A stretch of 20,642 nt of DNA from UBA6544 sp049601975 (GTDB lineage: Bacteria > Pseudomonadota > Alphaproteobacteria > UBA8366), in contig JBMYRC010000069.1 of the NCBI GenBank assembly GCA_049601975.1, positions 1 to 20,642 on the forward strand, given 5' to 3'. Below the pieces are notes generated by a model. That model saw only the letters and a program-made list of their open reading frames with translations, made no database searches and was not told the origin of the DNA. A program made the translations under genes and the position numbers. Of this stretch, positions 15,039 to 20,642 are shown piece after piece; within the stretch, counting starts at the first letter, position 1; the number at the start of each line of letters is the position of its first letter.

Positions 15039-15827
15039 TCAATCCGGTAAAGTGCATTTGTAGTTTCGTTTTCTATAGGGGCGGTCGCATTCCCAATCGT
15101 TTCCCGAATAATCGAGATGGGCGTTCTTTGGCAGTTTCACCGCTATGCATGCTTTTTTGTTCGACCGGTATCCGCGCTCGCACTTCCAGCCATTCCCGTA
15201 GGAGGCATGCACGATATAGCCAAATTTTGGGACTGCTATCGCAACGCAACCATCATTCGACGCCTTATACCCGTAGTTACATTTCCATCCGGCACCATTG
15301 TTGGTTTCCAGAATATGCGCGTTCTCGGGAACCTTGAGGGCTATGCATTGGTTTCCTGATACGCGATGCCCCAAATTGCATTTCCAACCGGGGTCCAACA
15401 TTGCCGACGTGAGATGCCCGTTTTCTGGGACGTCGATCAGCGAGCAGGTTTTGCCAATCTTTCGATAACCGCGATCACAATTCCAACGGTTTCCATTCGC
15501 TGTCAAATATCCGTTTTTTGGAACGAATATTTTAATACAGGTATTGTCGTTTTCTTGAAAACCGCGACTGCAATCCCAACCGCGTTGTCCATGAGCGGCA
15601 CTGGTTGGATAGGTGTTTGCTGGTCGTTCGACGCTGGCGCAGATACCGCTCTCTTCTCGATAGCCTAATTTACACTCCCATCCGCTGCCAAAGCGCTTCA
15701 ACTGTGCATTTTGAGGCAACGGTTTGATCGTGCTTTCAGCCATCGATATCTGTGGGAGAAAAATTAAGGCGATCAGGAGTATCAGTAGTTCGCCTATGTA
15801 GCTTTGCGGACGCAAGACACGGGTCAT
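15039..15827 (-). CDS. Exported protein of seven tandem W-x-C-x10-C repeats, function unknown
   Basis: A 262-aa protein I do not recognise. Residues 11-30 form a hydrophobic signal peptide ending ISMA, with likely cleavage before EST. The rest is seven tandem repeats of about 33 residues (spacings 31-34). Each has Trp, one residue, Cys, then exactly ten residues and another Cys, with a G/P-Y/F/H pair after the first Cys and a V/L-P-x-N/F-x-Y/H turn between units. Tryptophans stand at 50, 84, 115, 148, 181, 214 and 245. The fourteen cysteines are all in these pairs, which suggests one disulfide per repeat in the periplasm or outside. The ATG at 15827 has only weak AAAGAAA upstream. A longer reading from a TTG at 15971 adds a non-signal-like 48 residues and is not used. 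The gene is clearly less GC-rich than its neighbours. Confidence 0.8.
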   Translation of the reverse strand: MTRVLRPQSYIGELLILLIALIFLPQISMAESTIKPLPQNAQLKRFGSGWECKLGYREESGICASVERPANTYPTSAAHGQRGWDCSRGFQENDNTCIKIFVPKNGYLTANGNRWNCDRGYRKIGKTCSLIDVPENGHLTSAMLDPGWKCNLGHRVSGNQCIALKVPENAHILETNNGAGWKCNYGYKASNDGCVAIAVPKFGYIVHASYGNGWKCERGYRSNKKACIAVKLPKNAHLDYSGNDWECDRPYRKRNYKCTLPD

Positions 15828-15851
15828 TGGATTTCTTTTCGATTTGTTCAA

Positions 15852-15992
15852 AAATAAACGTAACCCCAACCGGAATACGTGGTGGTTCCGGAAACGCGGG
15901 GTGAGATACACATGCGTGCGTAAATTTTTTAATTTCTTAAATAGAAATGGTGTTTGCGTTGCTAATTTCAATATGATTGTAAATAAACGTAA
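15852..15992. repeat. Direct repeat AAATAAACGTAA, two copies
   Basis: The 12-base sequence AAATAAACGTAA occurs at 15852-15863 and 15981-15992, 129 bases apart, upstream of the exported repeat protein. It could be a pair of regulator sites or a chance repeat in AT-rich DNA. Flanking bases are not shared beyond one or two positions. Confidence 0.45.
15864..15901. promoter_or_regulatory. Hairpin in the upstream region of the exported repeat protein
   Basis: CCGGAA (15870-15875) pairs with TTCCGG (15886-15891). The stem can be extended past an internal loop by CCCC (15864-15867) with GGGG (15898-15901). It starts 37 bases before the ATG at 15827 and is bounded on one side by the direct repeat, so it may be a leader structure or operator. 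Confidence 0.35.
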
Positions 15993-16217
15993 ATTTTGAT
16001 TTTCAAATTAATTTTATGTCATTAAGTATGTATTCATTATTATTGTATAAATATAAAAATAATTGATTATATAATTTTGTGAATATTTAATGAATATGCT
16101 TTTGATCTGGTGTTGATTGAAACTGGATTTTCTGAAAGGTCGAGTAAAAAATAAGGACCGGTATTTGTTTGGCAATCAACGGTGCAATTTCCAAACCCGC
16201 CGAATTATCTTGCAACG

Positions 16218-16229
16218 CTTCGCGCGAAG
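16218..16229. promoter_or_regulatory. Perfect 12-base palindrome
   Basis: CTTCGCGCGAAG is a perfect palindrome and a small GC island in the AT-rich gap. TTGCA and TGCAA flank it as a wider, unequally spaced pair. It could be an operator or the stem of a small hairpin. Confidence 0.35.
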
Positions 16230-16274
16230 GTTCTTTATGCAAGGGAGTGTCAGTGTTGTTACTGGCGTTTTTCT

Positions 16275-16305
16275 ATATGCTCCTTAAGTAATAATTTGAG
16301 CATAT
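16275..16305. promoter_or_regulatory. 8-base inverted repeat upstream of the 116-aa protein
   Basis: ATATGCTC (16275-16282) and GAGCATAT (16298-16305) are perfect complements with a 15-base spacer beginning with the palindrome CTTAAG. The pair ends 51 bases before the ATG at 16357, a plausible place for an operator controlling that gene. Confidence 0.35.
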
Positions 16306-16356
16306 TTTATGAAATCAAATAAAAATTAATATTAATACAATACTGGAGTTCTTTCT

Positions 16357-16707
16357 ATGCTTAACTCGAACGTAAAACTATTCGCCTTGGGTGGCGTTGT
16401 TGGTGCTATACTGATGGTAATCGTCGGTCTCAGCATGGGATGGCTGGTCACCAGCGGTGGCGCGAATGGCCAAGCAACCGCAATGTCGGAAGCTGCCGTC
16501 AAGGATCAACTTGTTCCTATCTGCATGCATCAGTTCAACAACCAAGCGGATAGCGAAAGTAAACTGGAAGCACTGCGTGGGCTTGGAACTTGGAAGCGGG
16601 AAGAATTCCTGACATCCGAAGGTCTGGCCAATATGCCGGGTAGTGATTCCGCGGTTCGGGGCGTCGCCCGCGAATGTGCCGTTCGTTTGCTCGAAGCTAA
16701 AACCTAA
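16357..16707 (+). CDS. Small membrane-anchored protein of unknown function with two conserved-type cysteines
   Basis: A 116-aa protein. Residues 6-31 form one hydrophobic segment with Gly-rich character (ALGGVVGAILMVIVGLSMGW), which is a signal anchor. The soluble part has VPICMHQF with Cys56 and ARECAVRLL with Cys107, plus LRGLGTWKREEFL and NMPGS between them. From memory, alphaproteobacterial hypothetical proteins share this layout: a glycine-rich anchor, APICV, SWxRxxF, a glycine-containing turn and a second Cys near the end. No function is established that I know of. The two cysteines may form a periplasmic disulfide. GGAG stands 8-9 bases before the ATG. Its TAA overlaps the stop of the convergent tlyA by 3 bases. 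Confidence 0.85.
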   Translation: MLNSNVKLFALGGVVGAILMVIVGLSMGWLVTSGGANGQATAMSEAAVKDQLVPICMHQFNNQADSESKLEALRGLGTWKREEFLTSEGLANMPGSDSAVRGVARECAVRLLEAKT

Positions 16708-17459
16708 GAGGTTTCCTTCCGGCACGCGGCGATCAAGAACTCGGTATTCCCCTTGGGTCCCTTGATGGGACTCTCGGAGATACCGAGAACTGCCCAACCG
16801 ATCTCAGCCAACCAGTCTTCCACCTCGCGGCAGACCCGTGCGTGGACGTCTGGATTGCGGACGACACCGCCTTTGCCAACGTCTTTACGACCGGCCTGGA
16901 ATTGCGGCTTAATCAAAGCGATCAGCGTGGCCGACGGTTTCGCCCGGGCGAGGGGGGCGGGGAGCACTTTTTCCAAGCCGATGAAACTGGCGTCGCAAAC
17001 CACGATGTCGACGTCCTCCGGGATGTGTTCGACTGTCAGATAGCGAGCATTAGTGCTTTCCAGCACAACGACGCGGACGTCCTGACGTAGCTTCCAATCC
17101 AACTGGCCTTTTCCGACATCGACCGCATAGACCTTGGCCGCACCGTTTTGTAGAAGCACGTCGGTGAATCCACCAGTCGATGCACCGACATCGATACATA
17201 TGCAGTTCGTTGGATCGACTTCGAAATGATCGAGCCCTTGGTCGAGCTTCATGCCACCCCGCGACACCCAGGGATGATCGCCGCCACGAACCGTGATGTT
17301 GGCATCTCTGGCGACAAGATCGCCTGATTTATCAATACGTTGCTCGCCGATATACACGGTGCCGGCCATGATCAGCGCTTGCGCCCGGGTGCGGCTGTCC
17401 GCCAGACCGAGATCGACCAGCGCCTTATCGGCGCGTATTCGTTTTGCGCCACCGTTCAT
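16704..17459 (-). CDS. tlyA: TlyA family rRNA 2'-O-ribose methyltransferase (S4 domain)
   Basis: A 251-aa protein, the usual length. An N-terminal S4 RNA-binding domain (IRADKALVDLGLADSRTRAQ, residues 8-27) precedes an FtsJ-like Rossmann methyltransferase domain with the SAM-binding motif CIDVGASTGGFTDVLLQ (88-104). Lys71, Asp156, Lys184 and Glu240 form the K-D-K-E set expected for 2'-O-methylation, each two residues after the M. tuberculosis TlyA numbering. In mycobacteria TlyA methylates 16S and 23S rRNA and affects capreomycin sensitivity; hemolysin naming is historical. The ATG at 17459 overlaps the MATE stop in an ATGA, so the two are translationally coupled. An upstream start at 17540 lies inside the MATE gene and is rejected. 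Confidence 0.95.
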   Translation of the reverse strand: MNGGAKRIRADKALVDLGLADSRTRAQALIMAGTVYIGEQRIDKSGDLVARDANITVRGGDHPWVSRGGMKLDQGLDHFEVDPTNCICIDVGASTGGFTDVLLQNGAAKVYAVDVGKGQLDWKLRQDVRVVVLESTNARYLTVEHIPEDVDIVVCDASFIGLEKVLPAPLARAKPSATLIALIKPQFQAGRKDVGKGGVVRNPDVHARVCREVEDWLAEIGWAVLGISESPIKGPKGNTEFLIAACRKETS

Positions 17460-18826
17460 CGGGCGGCAACCTTGGTCAGCCGGTGGAACCGGAGCGTCAG
17501 CAAGAGTGCGACAAATCCAAGCGCGATGAGCAATCCCCACCAGACACCATCACCGCGTATCGGGGTTTCGAACGCCATGTAAAACGCCGCGGGGAAGCCA
17601 ATGACTAGGTAGGACACCCCGGCGATCATCATGGGAAATCGCGTGTCCCTCAATCCCCGCAGAACATGCGCGGCGATACATTGAATGCCGTCTGACAATT
17701 GGAAAAAGGCGGCGATCAACAAAAAGGACATGCCCAAGCTTACCACCGAGGCATTTTCTGGCACGTCCAGGTCGATAAACAATCCAATCAGGAATTGTGG
17801 CGATAAGGCGAAGAGCAGTGCCGGAAAGAACATGAACAGAAAGCCGATCCCGATCGCCATCCAACCGGCGCGCCGCATCCCTTCCGTGTCTTTTCGGCCA
17901 ACGGCGAGCCCCACGCGAATGACGGCCGCCTGCCCAATGCCGAGCGGCACCATGAAGCTGGTGGCCGCGAGATTGAGCGCGATGGTATGCGCCGCGATTT
18001 CCGCGGTGCCTAAATTCCCCATCATGAAGGTGGCGGACGCGAAAAGCATATGCTCCATCATGATCATCGCGGTGATTGGGGTTCCGACCCGGAAGATATC
18101 CCGAAAAACTGACCAGTCAGGTCGCCAAAATCGACCGAAAACCCGATAGCGCCGTAATCGATTGGCCTTCGATGCGATCAACATGATCGCCGCGCACATC
18201 ACCAGATTGGTAACCGTCGTCGCGATACCGACGCCCATGACGCCGAGCTTCGGGAATCCCCATACGCCGAAAATCAACGCATAATCGGCGAGGCCGTTGA
18301 CGAGGAAGCCCGTGCACGTCACGGCCAGGATGAAGCTCGGGCGTTCCATGACGGCGATGAACCCCCGCATGGCGATCACGCAGAGGCCCGGCAAAATGCC
18401 CCAAACCGCAGCTCGGACGTATTCCTGAGAGACGACGGCGATGTCCGGCGATTGCCCGAGCAACAGAAAGATTTTCTCCGCCGGCCACAGCGCCAAAATC
18501 GACAATAACCCGAGCAGGGTCGCGACCCAGAGTCCTTGGCGGATGGTGCGCCGCATGAGACGTGGGTTTCGGGCACCATGCGCCTGCGCCGCCAATGGGG
18601 GGACGGCCGCCAGAATACCCATGCTCAGTAGGTAGAAGACGATATAGAGGGTCGAGCCCAACCCAACCGCTGCCAGCGCATCGCCGCCGAGCCGCCCGAT
18701 CAACACGGTGTCGGTCAAAGTCAGCGAGAATTGCGCCAATTGCGTCAACGCGAGTGGCCCTGCTAGCCGTGACGTGGCTCGAAACTCGTTCCGCCAGAGG
18801 TCGTTGATGTAGATCGCCGGTCTCAT
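17456..18826 (-). CDS. MATE family efflux transporter
   Basis: A 456-aa inner-membrane exporter with about twelve hydrophobic segments in two homologous halves, the normal length of NorM-like MATE proteins. Diagnostic segments are LALTQLAQFSLTLTDTVLIG (first helix with the Asp of the D-x-x-x-G area), GDALAAVGLGS, and in the second half GTAEIAAHTIALNLAATSF with VPLGIGQAAVIRVGLAVGRK. Such proteins exchange H+ or Na+ for cationic drugs and metabolites. I prefer the ATG at 18826 to a TTG at 18832; neither has a strong ribosome binding site. It is first in an operon with tlyA (ATGA overlap) and is divergent from motA across about 200 bases. Confidence 0.94.
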   Translation of the reverse strand: MRPAIYINDLWRNEFRATSRLAGPLALTQLAQFSLTLTDTVLIGRLGGDALAAVGLGSTLYIVFYLLSMGILAAVPPLAAQAHGARNPRLMRRTIRQGLWVATLLGLLSILALWPAEKIFLLLGQSPDIAVVSQEYVRAAVWGILPGLCVIAMRGFIAVMERPSFILAVTCTGFLVNGLADYALIFGVWGFPKLGVMGVGIATTVTNLVMCAAIMLIASKANRLRRYRVFGRFWRPDWSVFRDIFRVGTPITAMIMMEHMLFASATFMMGNLGTAEIAAHTIALNLAATSFMVPLGIGQAAVIRVGLAVGRKDTEGMRRAGWMAIGIGFLFMFFPALLFALSPQFLIGLFIDLDVPENASVVSLGMSFLLIAAFFQLSDGIQCIAAHVLRGLRDTRFPMMIAGVSYLVIGFPAAFYMAFETPIRGDGVWWGLLIALGFVALLLTLRFHRLTKVAAR

Positions 18827-19025
18827 GGCCAATGCTTAGACCGGGGAGGAAACGGGGTCACGCGGAATCGGCCTTTAGATCACCAACCGAGCGAGGGTTT
18901 ACCCGAGGGTCGCATAGGGAATGTCCCGATATTGTTTCGGCTGTTTTTTTTCCACCAGACTGCGATTGAAGGGCGAGAGCGCTAGACAAGTTGCTGAAAC
19001 ATGCTTGTTACGGGAAGAATATTAG

Positions 19026-19835
19026 ATGTTGGATTTTGCAACCATCGTTGGGGTTATCGTCGGTCTAACGGTCGTCTCACTGGCGATCCTTTCCCGCTCG
19101 GATTTTTGGATTTTCCTCAATCTGCCCGGATTTCTGATCGTGGTCGGCGGGACCTCGGCGGCGACGATGATCAAATTCCCGATGTCGGGGATATTCATAG
19201 CCTTGCCGGTGGGATTGAAAGCCGCCTTTACGAACGAGAAGGACAGTCCGCGCGATTATATCCGCGATGTGATCAAATTGAGCAAGATCAGCCGCGAAAA
19301 GGGGTTGGTTGCTCTCGATGCAGTTAAGTTACGGAATTCTTTTTTCCAGCAACGGGTCCAACTTTGCGCCGACTGCCGCGACATCCCCTATATCGGCAAA
19401 ATTCTCACGCAACAAATGTCGAACTCGATCCAAGAAGAAGAACTTGGGGCGAAAATATTCACCGCCATAGGCGAATCTGCGCCCGCATTCGGTATGTTCG
19501 GAACACTCGTCGGATTTGTCCAGATGCTCAGCAATATGAGCGACCCGACGAGTATCGGTCCCGCCATGGCCATCGCACTTCTGACCACGCTTTACGGAGT
19601 GCTCATCGCAAACCTAGTCGCCTTGCCAATTGCCGAAAAGCTGGGGGCTAAGGCGGAGCAGTCGAAGGTCCTGCGCGCGTTGATTATCGAGTGCGTGTTC
19701 CAAATTCAGCAATTGCAGACCTCCACGACGATGCAGGAAGTGCTCGAGCCGTTCCTGCCGGAGAAGCGCCCACCACCCGGCGGCGGACAGAGCTATACGG
19801 CGCGCGCTAAGCAGCCAATCGCGAAAGCGGTTTAG
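19026..19835 (+). CDS. motA: Flagellar motor stator protein MotA (PomA-like)
   Basis: A 269-aa protein with four hydrophobic segments (about residues 5-23, 27-48, 151-173 and 182-202) and a cytoplasmic loop between the second and third. ESAPAFGMFGTLVGFVQML carries Pro153, and LVALPIAEKLG carries Pro201, the likely counterparts of MotA Pro173 and Pro222. In the loop Arg90 and Asp98 fall where E. coli MotA has Arg90 and Glu98, the residues that contact the rotor protein FliG, with Glu replaced by Asp. Five MotA subunits surround two MotB subunits to drive rotation by ion flow. GGGAAGA stands about 8 bases before the ATG. It lies just before motB, with no other flagellar genes in the window. Confidence 0.93.
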   Translation: MLDFATIVGVIVGLTVVSLAILSRSDFWIFLNLPGFLIVVGGTSAATMIKFPMSGIFIALPVGLKAAFTNEKDSPRDYIRDVIKLSKISREKGLVALDAVKLRNSFFQQRVQLCADCRDIPYIGKILTQQMSNSIQEEELGAKIFTAIGESAPAFGMFGTLVGFVQMLSNMSDPTSIGPAMAIALLTTLYGVLIANLVALPIAEKLGAKAEQSKVLRALIIECVFQIQQLQTSTTMQEVLEPFLPEKRPPPGGGQSYTARAKQPIAKAV

Positions 19836-19843
19836 GACAGATG

Positions 19844-20578
19844 ATGGTCAGCCAAACTGCGGAAAAGTCACTCTTAAAGGGCGCGCCCGGATGGATGGTC
19901 ACCTTTGCCGATCTCATGGCGCTATTGGTCGCGTTGTTCGTTCTGATTCTTTCGTTTGCGGATTTTGATGAAGATGGCTTCGCGAAGAAGTCAAACTCAA
20001 TCGCCAAAGCGTTTAATGCGGAACGCGATTCCATTCCCTTTACCCGGCTGCAATTGGGCGCCTCGATGCCGGAGACGTCGGATACGCCGCGGGACGATTT
20101 CGGAGATTATGATCTCGAGTGGATTTTTCAAACCTTGGACGCGCTCGAACTGGTCTTGGCGACTGAAATTCAGAGCGGCGCGTTAATGGTCGCACAGGCC
20201 GTCGACGGCGTCGTCGTGACTCTGGATGAGGGTATGCTTTTTGCGCCTCAAGATGGCCGTCTATCGGAAAAAGCTGTAAACACGTTAGACGCGGTTGGGC
20301 AATTTATCTCGGGCGTTGAAGGCCGTATCGTGGTCTCCGGTCTTACGGATTCGGAGCCCGTCCGGAATAGCAAATACACCTCGAATTGGGATTTTTCCGC
20401 CTCTCGTGCCGCGGCGGTTGTGCAGTATTTGCTAACTCGTCACAAAGTCGACCAAGCGCGGGCGTCGGTGCAAGGATTCGCCGATAGCCGCCCATTGAAC
20501 GAGGGCCATACGTTTGCGGCGAACAGCAAGAATAGCCGCATCGAAATTCTGCTGACCCAAGCCCATAATTCGCAATAG
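19844..20578 (+). CDS. motB: Flagellar motor stator protein MotB with OmpA-like peptidoglycan-binding domain
   Basis: A 244-aa protein. Near the N terminus PGWMVTFADLMALLVALFVL is the single membrane helix with the ion-carrying Asp, Asp23 by the start used here. A linker of about 80 residues leads to an OmpA-like domain with VVTLDEGMLFAPQDGRL, IVVSGLTDSEPV, NWDFSASRAAAVVQYL, GFADSRPL and NSRIEILL. The Asp and Arg expected to hold diaminopimelate of peptidoglycan are present in DFSASRA and NSRIE. Relatives usually have GHTD where this protein has GLTD. The ATG at 19844 is 6 bases after AGGA and fits better than the adjacent ATG at 19841. The motA stop is only a few bases upstream, so the pair is one operon. 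Confidence 0.93.
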   Translation: MVSQTAEKSLLKGAPGWMVTFADLMALLVALFVLILSFADFDEDGFAKKSNSIAKAFNAERDSIPFTRLQLGASMPETSDTPRDDFGDYDLEWIFQTLDALELVLATEIQSGALMVAQAVDGVVVTLDEGMLFAPQDGRLSEKAVNTLDAVGQFISGVEGRIVVSGLTDSEPVRNSKYTSNWDFSASRAAAVVQYLLTRHKVDQARASVQGFADSRPLNEGHTFAANSKNSRIEILLTQAHNSQ

Positions 20579-20642
20579 CGGGCGCACCTCTATCTTATAG
20601 CGTCTAAAACTATTAAGCGGACCAATCCGTATCGCCGACCAG

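Larger units (their letters stand above)
15828..16356. other. AT-rich non-coding region between divergent genes
   Basis: No credible gene lies in these 529 bases. The part from about 15960 to 16120 is very AT-rich, unlike the rest of the window, and 16290-16340 is again AT-rich. It must hold the promoters of the exported repeat protein (leftward) and the 116-aa protein (rightward). It contains the direct repeat, dyads and palindrome listed separately, plus TATTCATTA (16031-16039) against TAATGAATA (16088-16096). No tRNA, integrase or insertion-sequence ends are seen. Confidence 0.7.

Noticed and set aside
15050..15720. Periodicity of about 100 bases suggesting a CRISPR or DNA repeat array
   Set aside because: The period is the 31-34-residue protein repeat. 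Nucleotide identity between units is low and there are no fixed spacers.
15828..15971. N-terminal extension of the exported repeat protein from a TTG
   Set aside because: The added residues would bury the signal peptide inside the chain, and the DNA contains a hairpin and a direct repeat typical of non-coding sequence.
18925..18951. Terminator: CCGA/TCGG stem followed by CTG and eight T
   Set aside because: The stem has only four pairs and no plus-strand gene ends upstream. It lies before motA. It could be an attenuator, but the evidence is too thin.
20579..20642. Possible motB terminator in the last 64 bases
   Set aside because: No stem with a T-run is visible before the window ends.

Overview
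The window looks like chromosomal DNA of a flagellated, GC-rich Gram-negative bacterium, most likely an alphaproteobacterium of the Rhodospirillales type. The reasons are the codon use, a PomA-like motA with motB, tlyA, a small PAS_5-type protein, a 116-aa anchored protein of an alphaproteobacterial type, and a dense set of small-molecule catabolism genes. This placement is inferred from gene content, not from a marker gene.

Layout. (1) Positions 1-3112, minus strand: a run of enoyl-CoA hydratase/isomerase-like protein, TauE/SafE-type permease, LimB-like luciferase-type oxidoreductase and a second luciferase-like oxidoreductase cut by the window edge. (2) Positions 3277-6760, plus strand, divergent from the first: PRISE-family (progesterone 5-beta-reductase/iridoid synthase-like) reductase, MFS transporter and Gfo/Idh/MocA oxidoreductase. 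(3) Positions 6807-11343, minus strand: hyuA, hyuB and a VOC metalloenzyme. (4) Positions 11406-12650, plus strand: a YcaQ/AlkX-type DNA glycosylase. (5) Positions 12653-14861, minus strand: a PuuE-type polysaccharide-deacetylase-family gene broken by an in-frame TGA, an intact Nu/YfcG-like glutathione transferase, and a PAS_5-type gene broken by an in-frame TAA. (6) Positions 15039-16356: an exported protein of seven W-x-C-x10-C repeats, preceded by a very AT-rich non-coding stretch with several inverted and direct repeats. (7) Positions 16357-18826: a small anchored protein, then tlyA and a MATE exporter on the opposite strand. (8) Positions 19026-20578: motA-motB.

How it fits together. Blocks 1-3 read as a divergent catabolic and transport region for organic compounds such as terpenoid-like, cyclic-amide or other lipophilic substrates: uptake (MFS, TauE), reduction and oxidation (PRISE, Gfo/Idh/MocA, luciferase-like enzymes), CoA-ester chemistry (crotonase fold) and ATP-dependent cyclic-amide hydrolysis (HyuAB). 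The substrate cannot be read from the sequence. Block 5-6 has lower GC and weaker gene integrity and looks like an accessory or decaying segment. Blocks 7-8 are housekeeping.

The most notable points are two reading frames about 1.3 kb apart, each cut by one nonsense codon with the downstream frame intact; a leader whose 8-base inverted repeat could mask the ribosome binding site of the PAS gene; the CX10C repeat protein; and a crotonase-fold protein lacking both classical catalytic glutamates.
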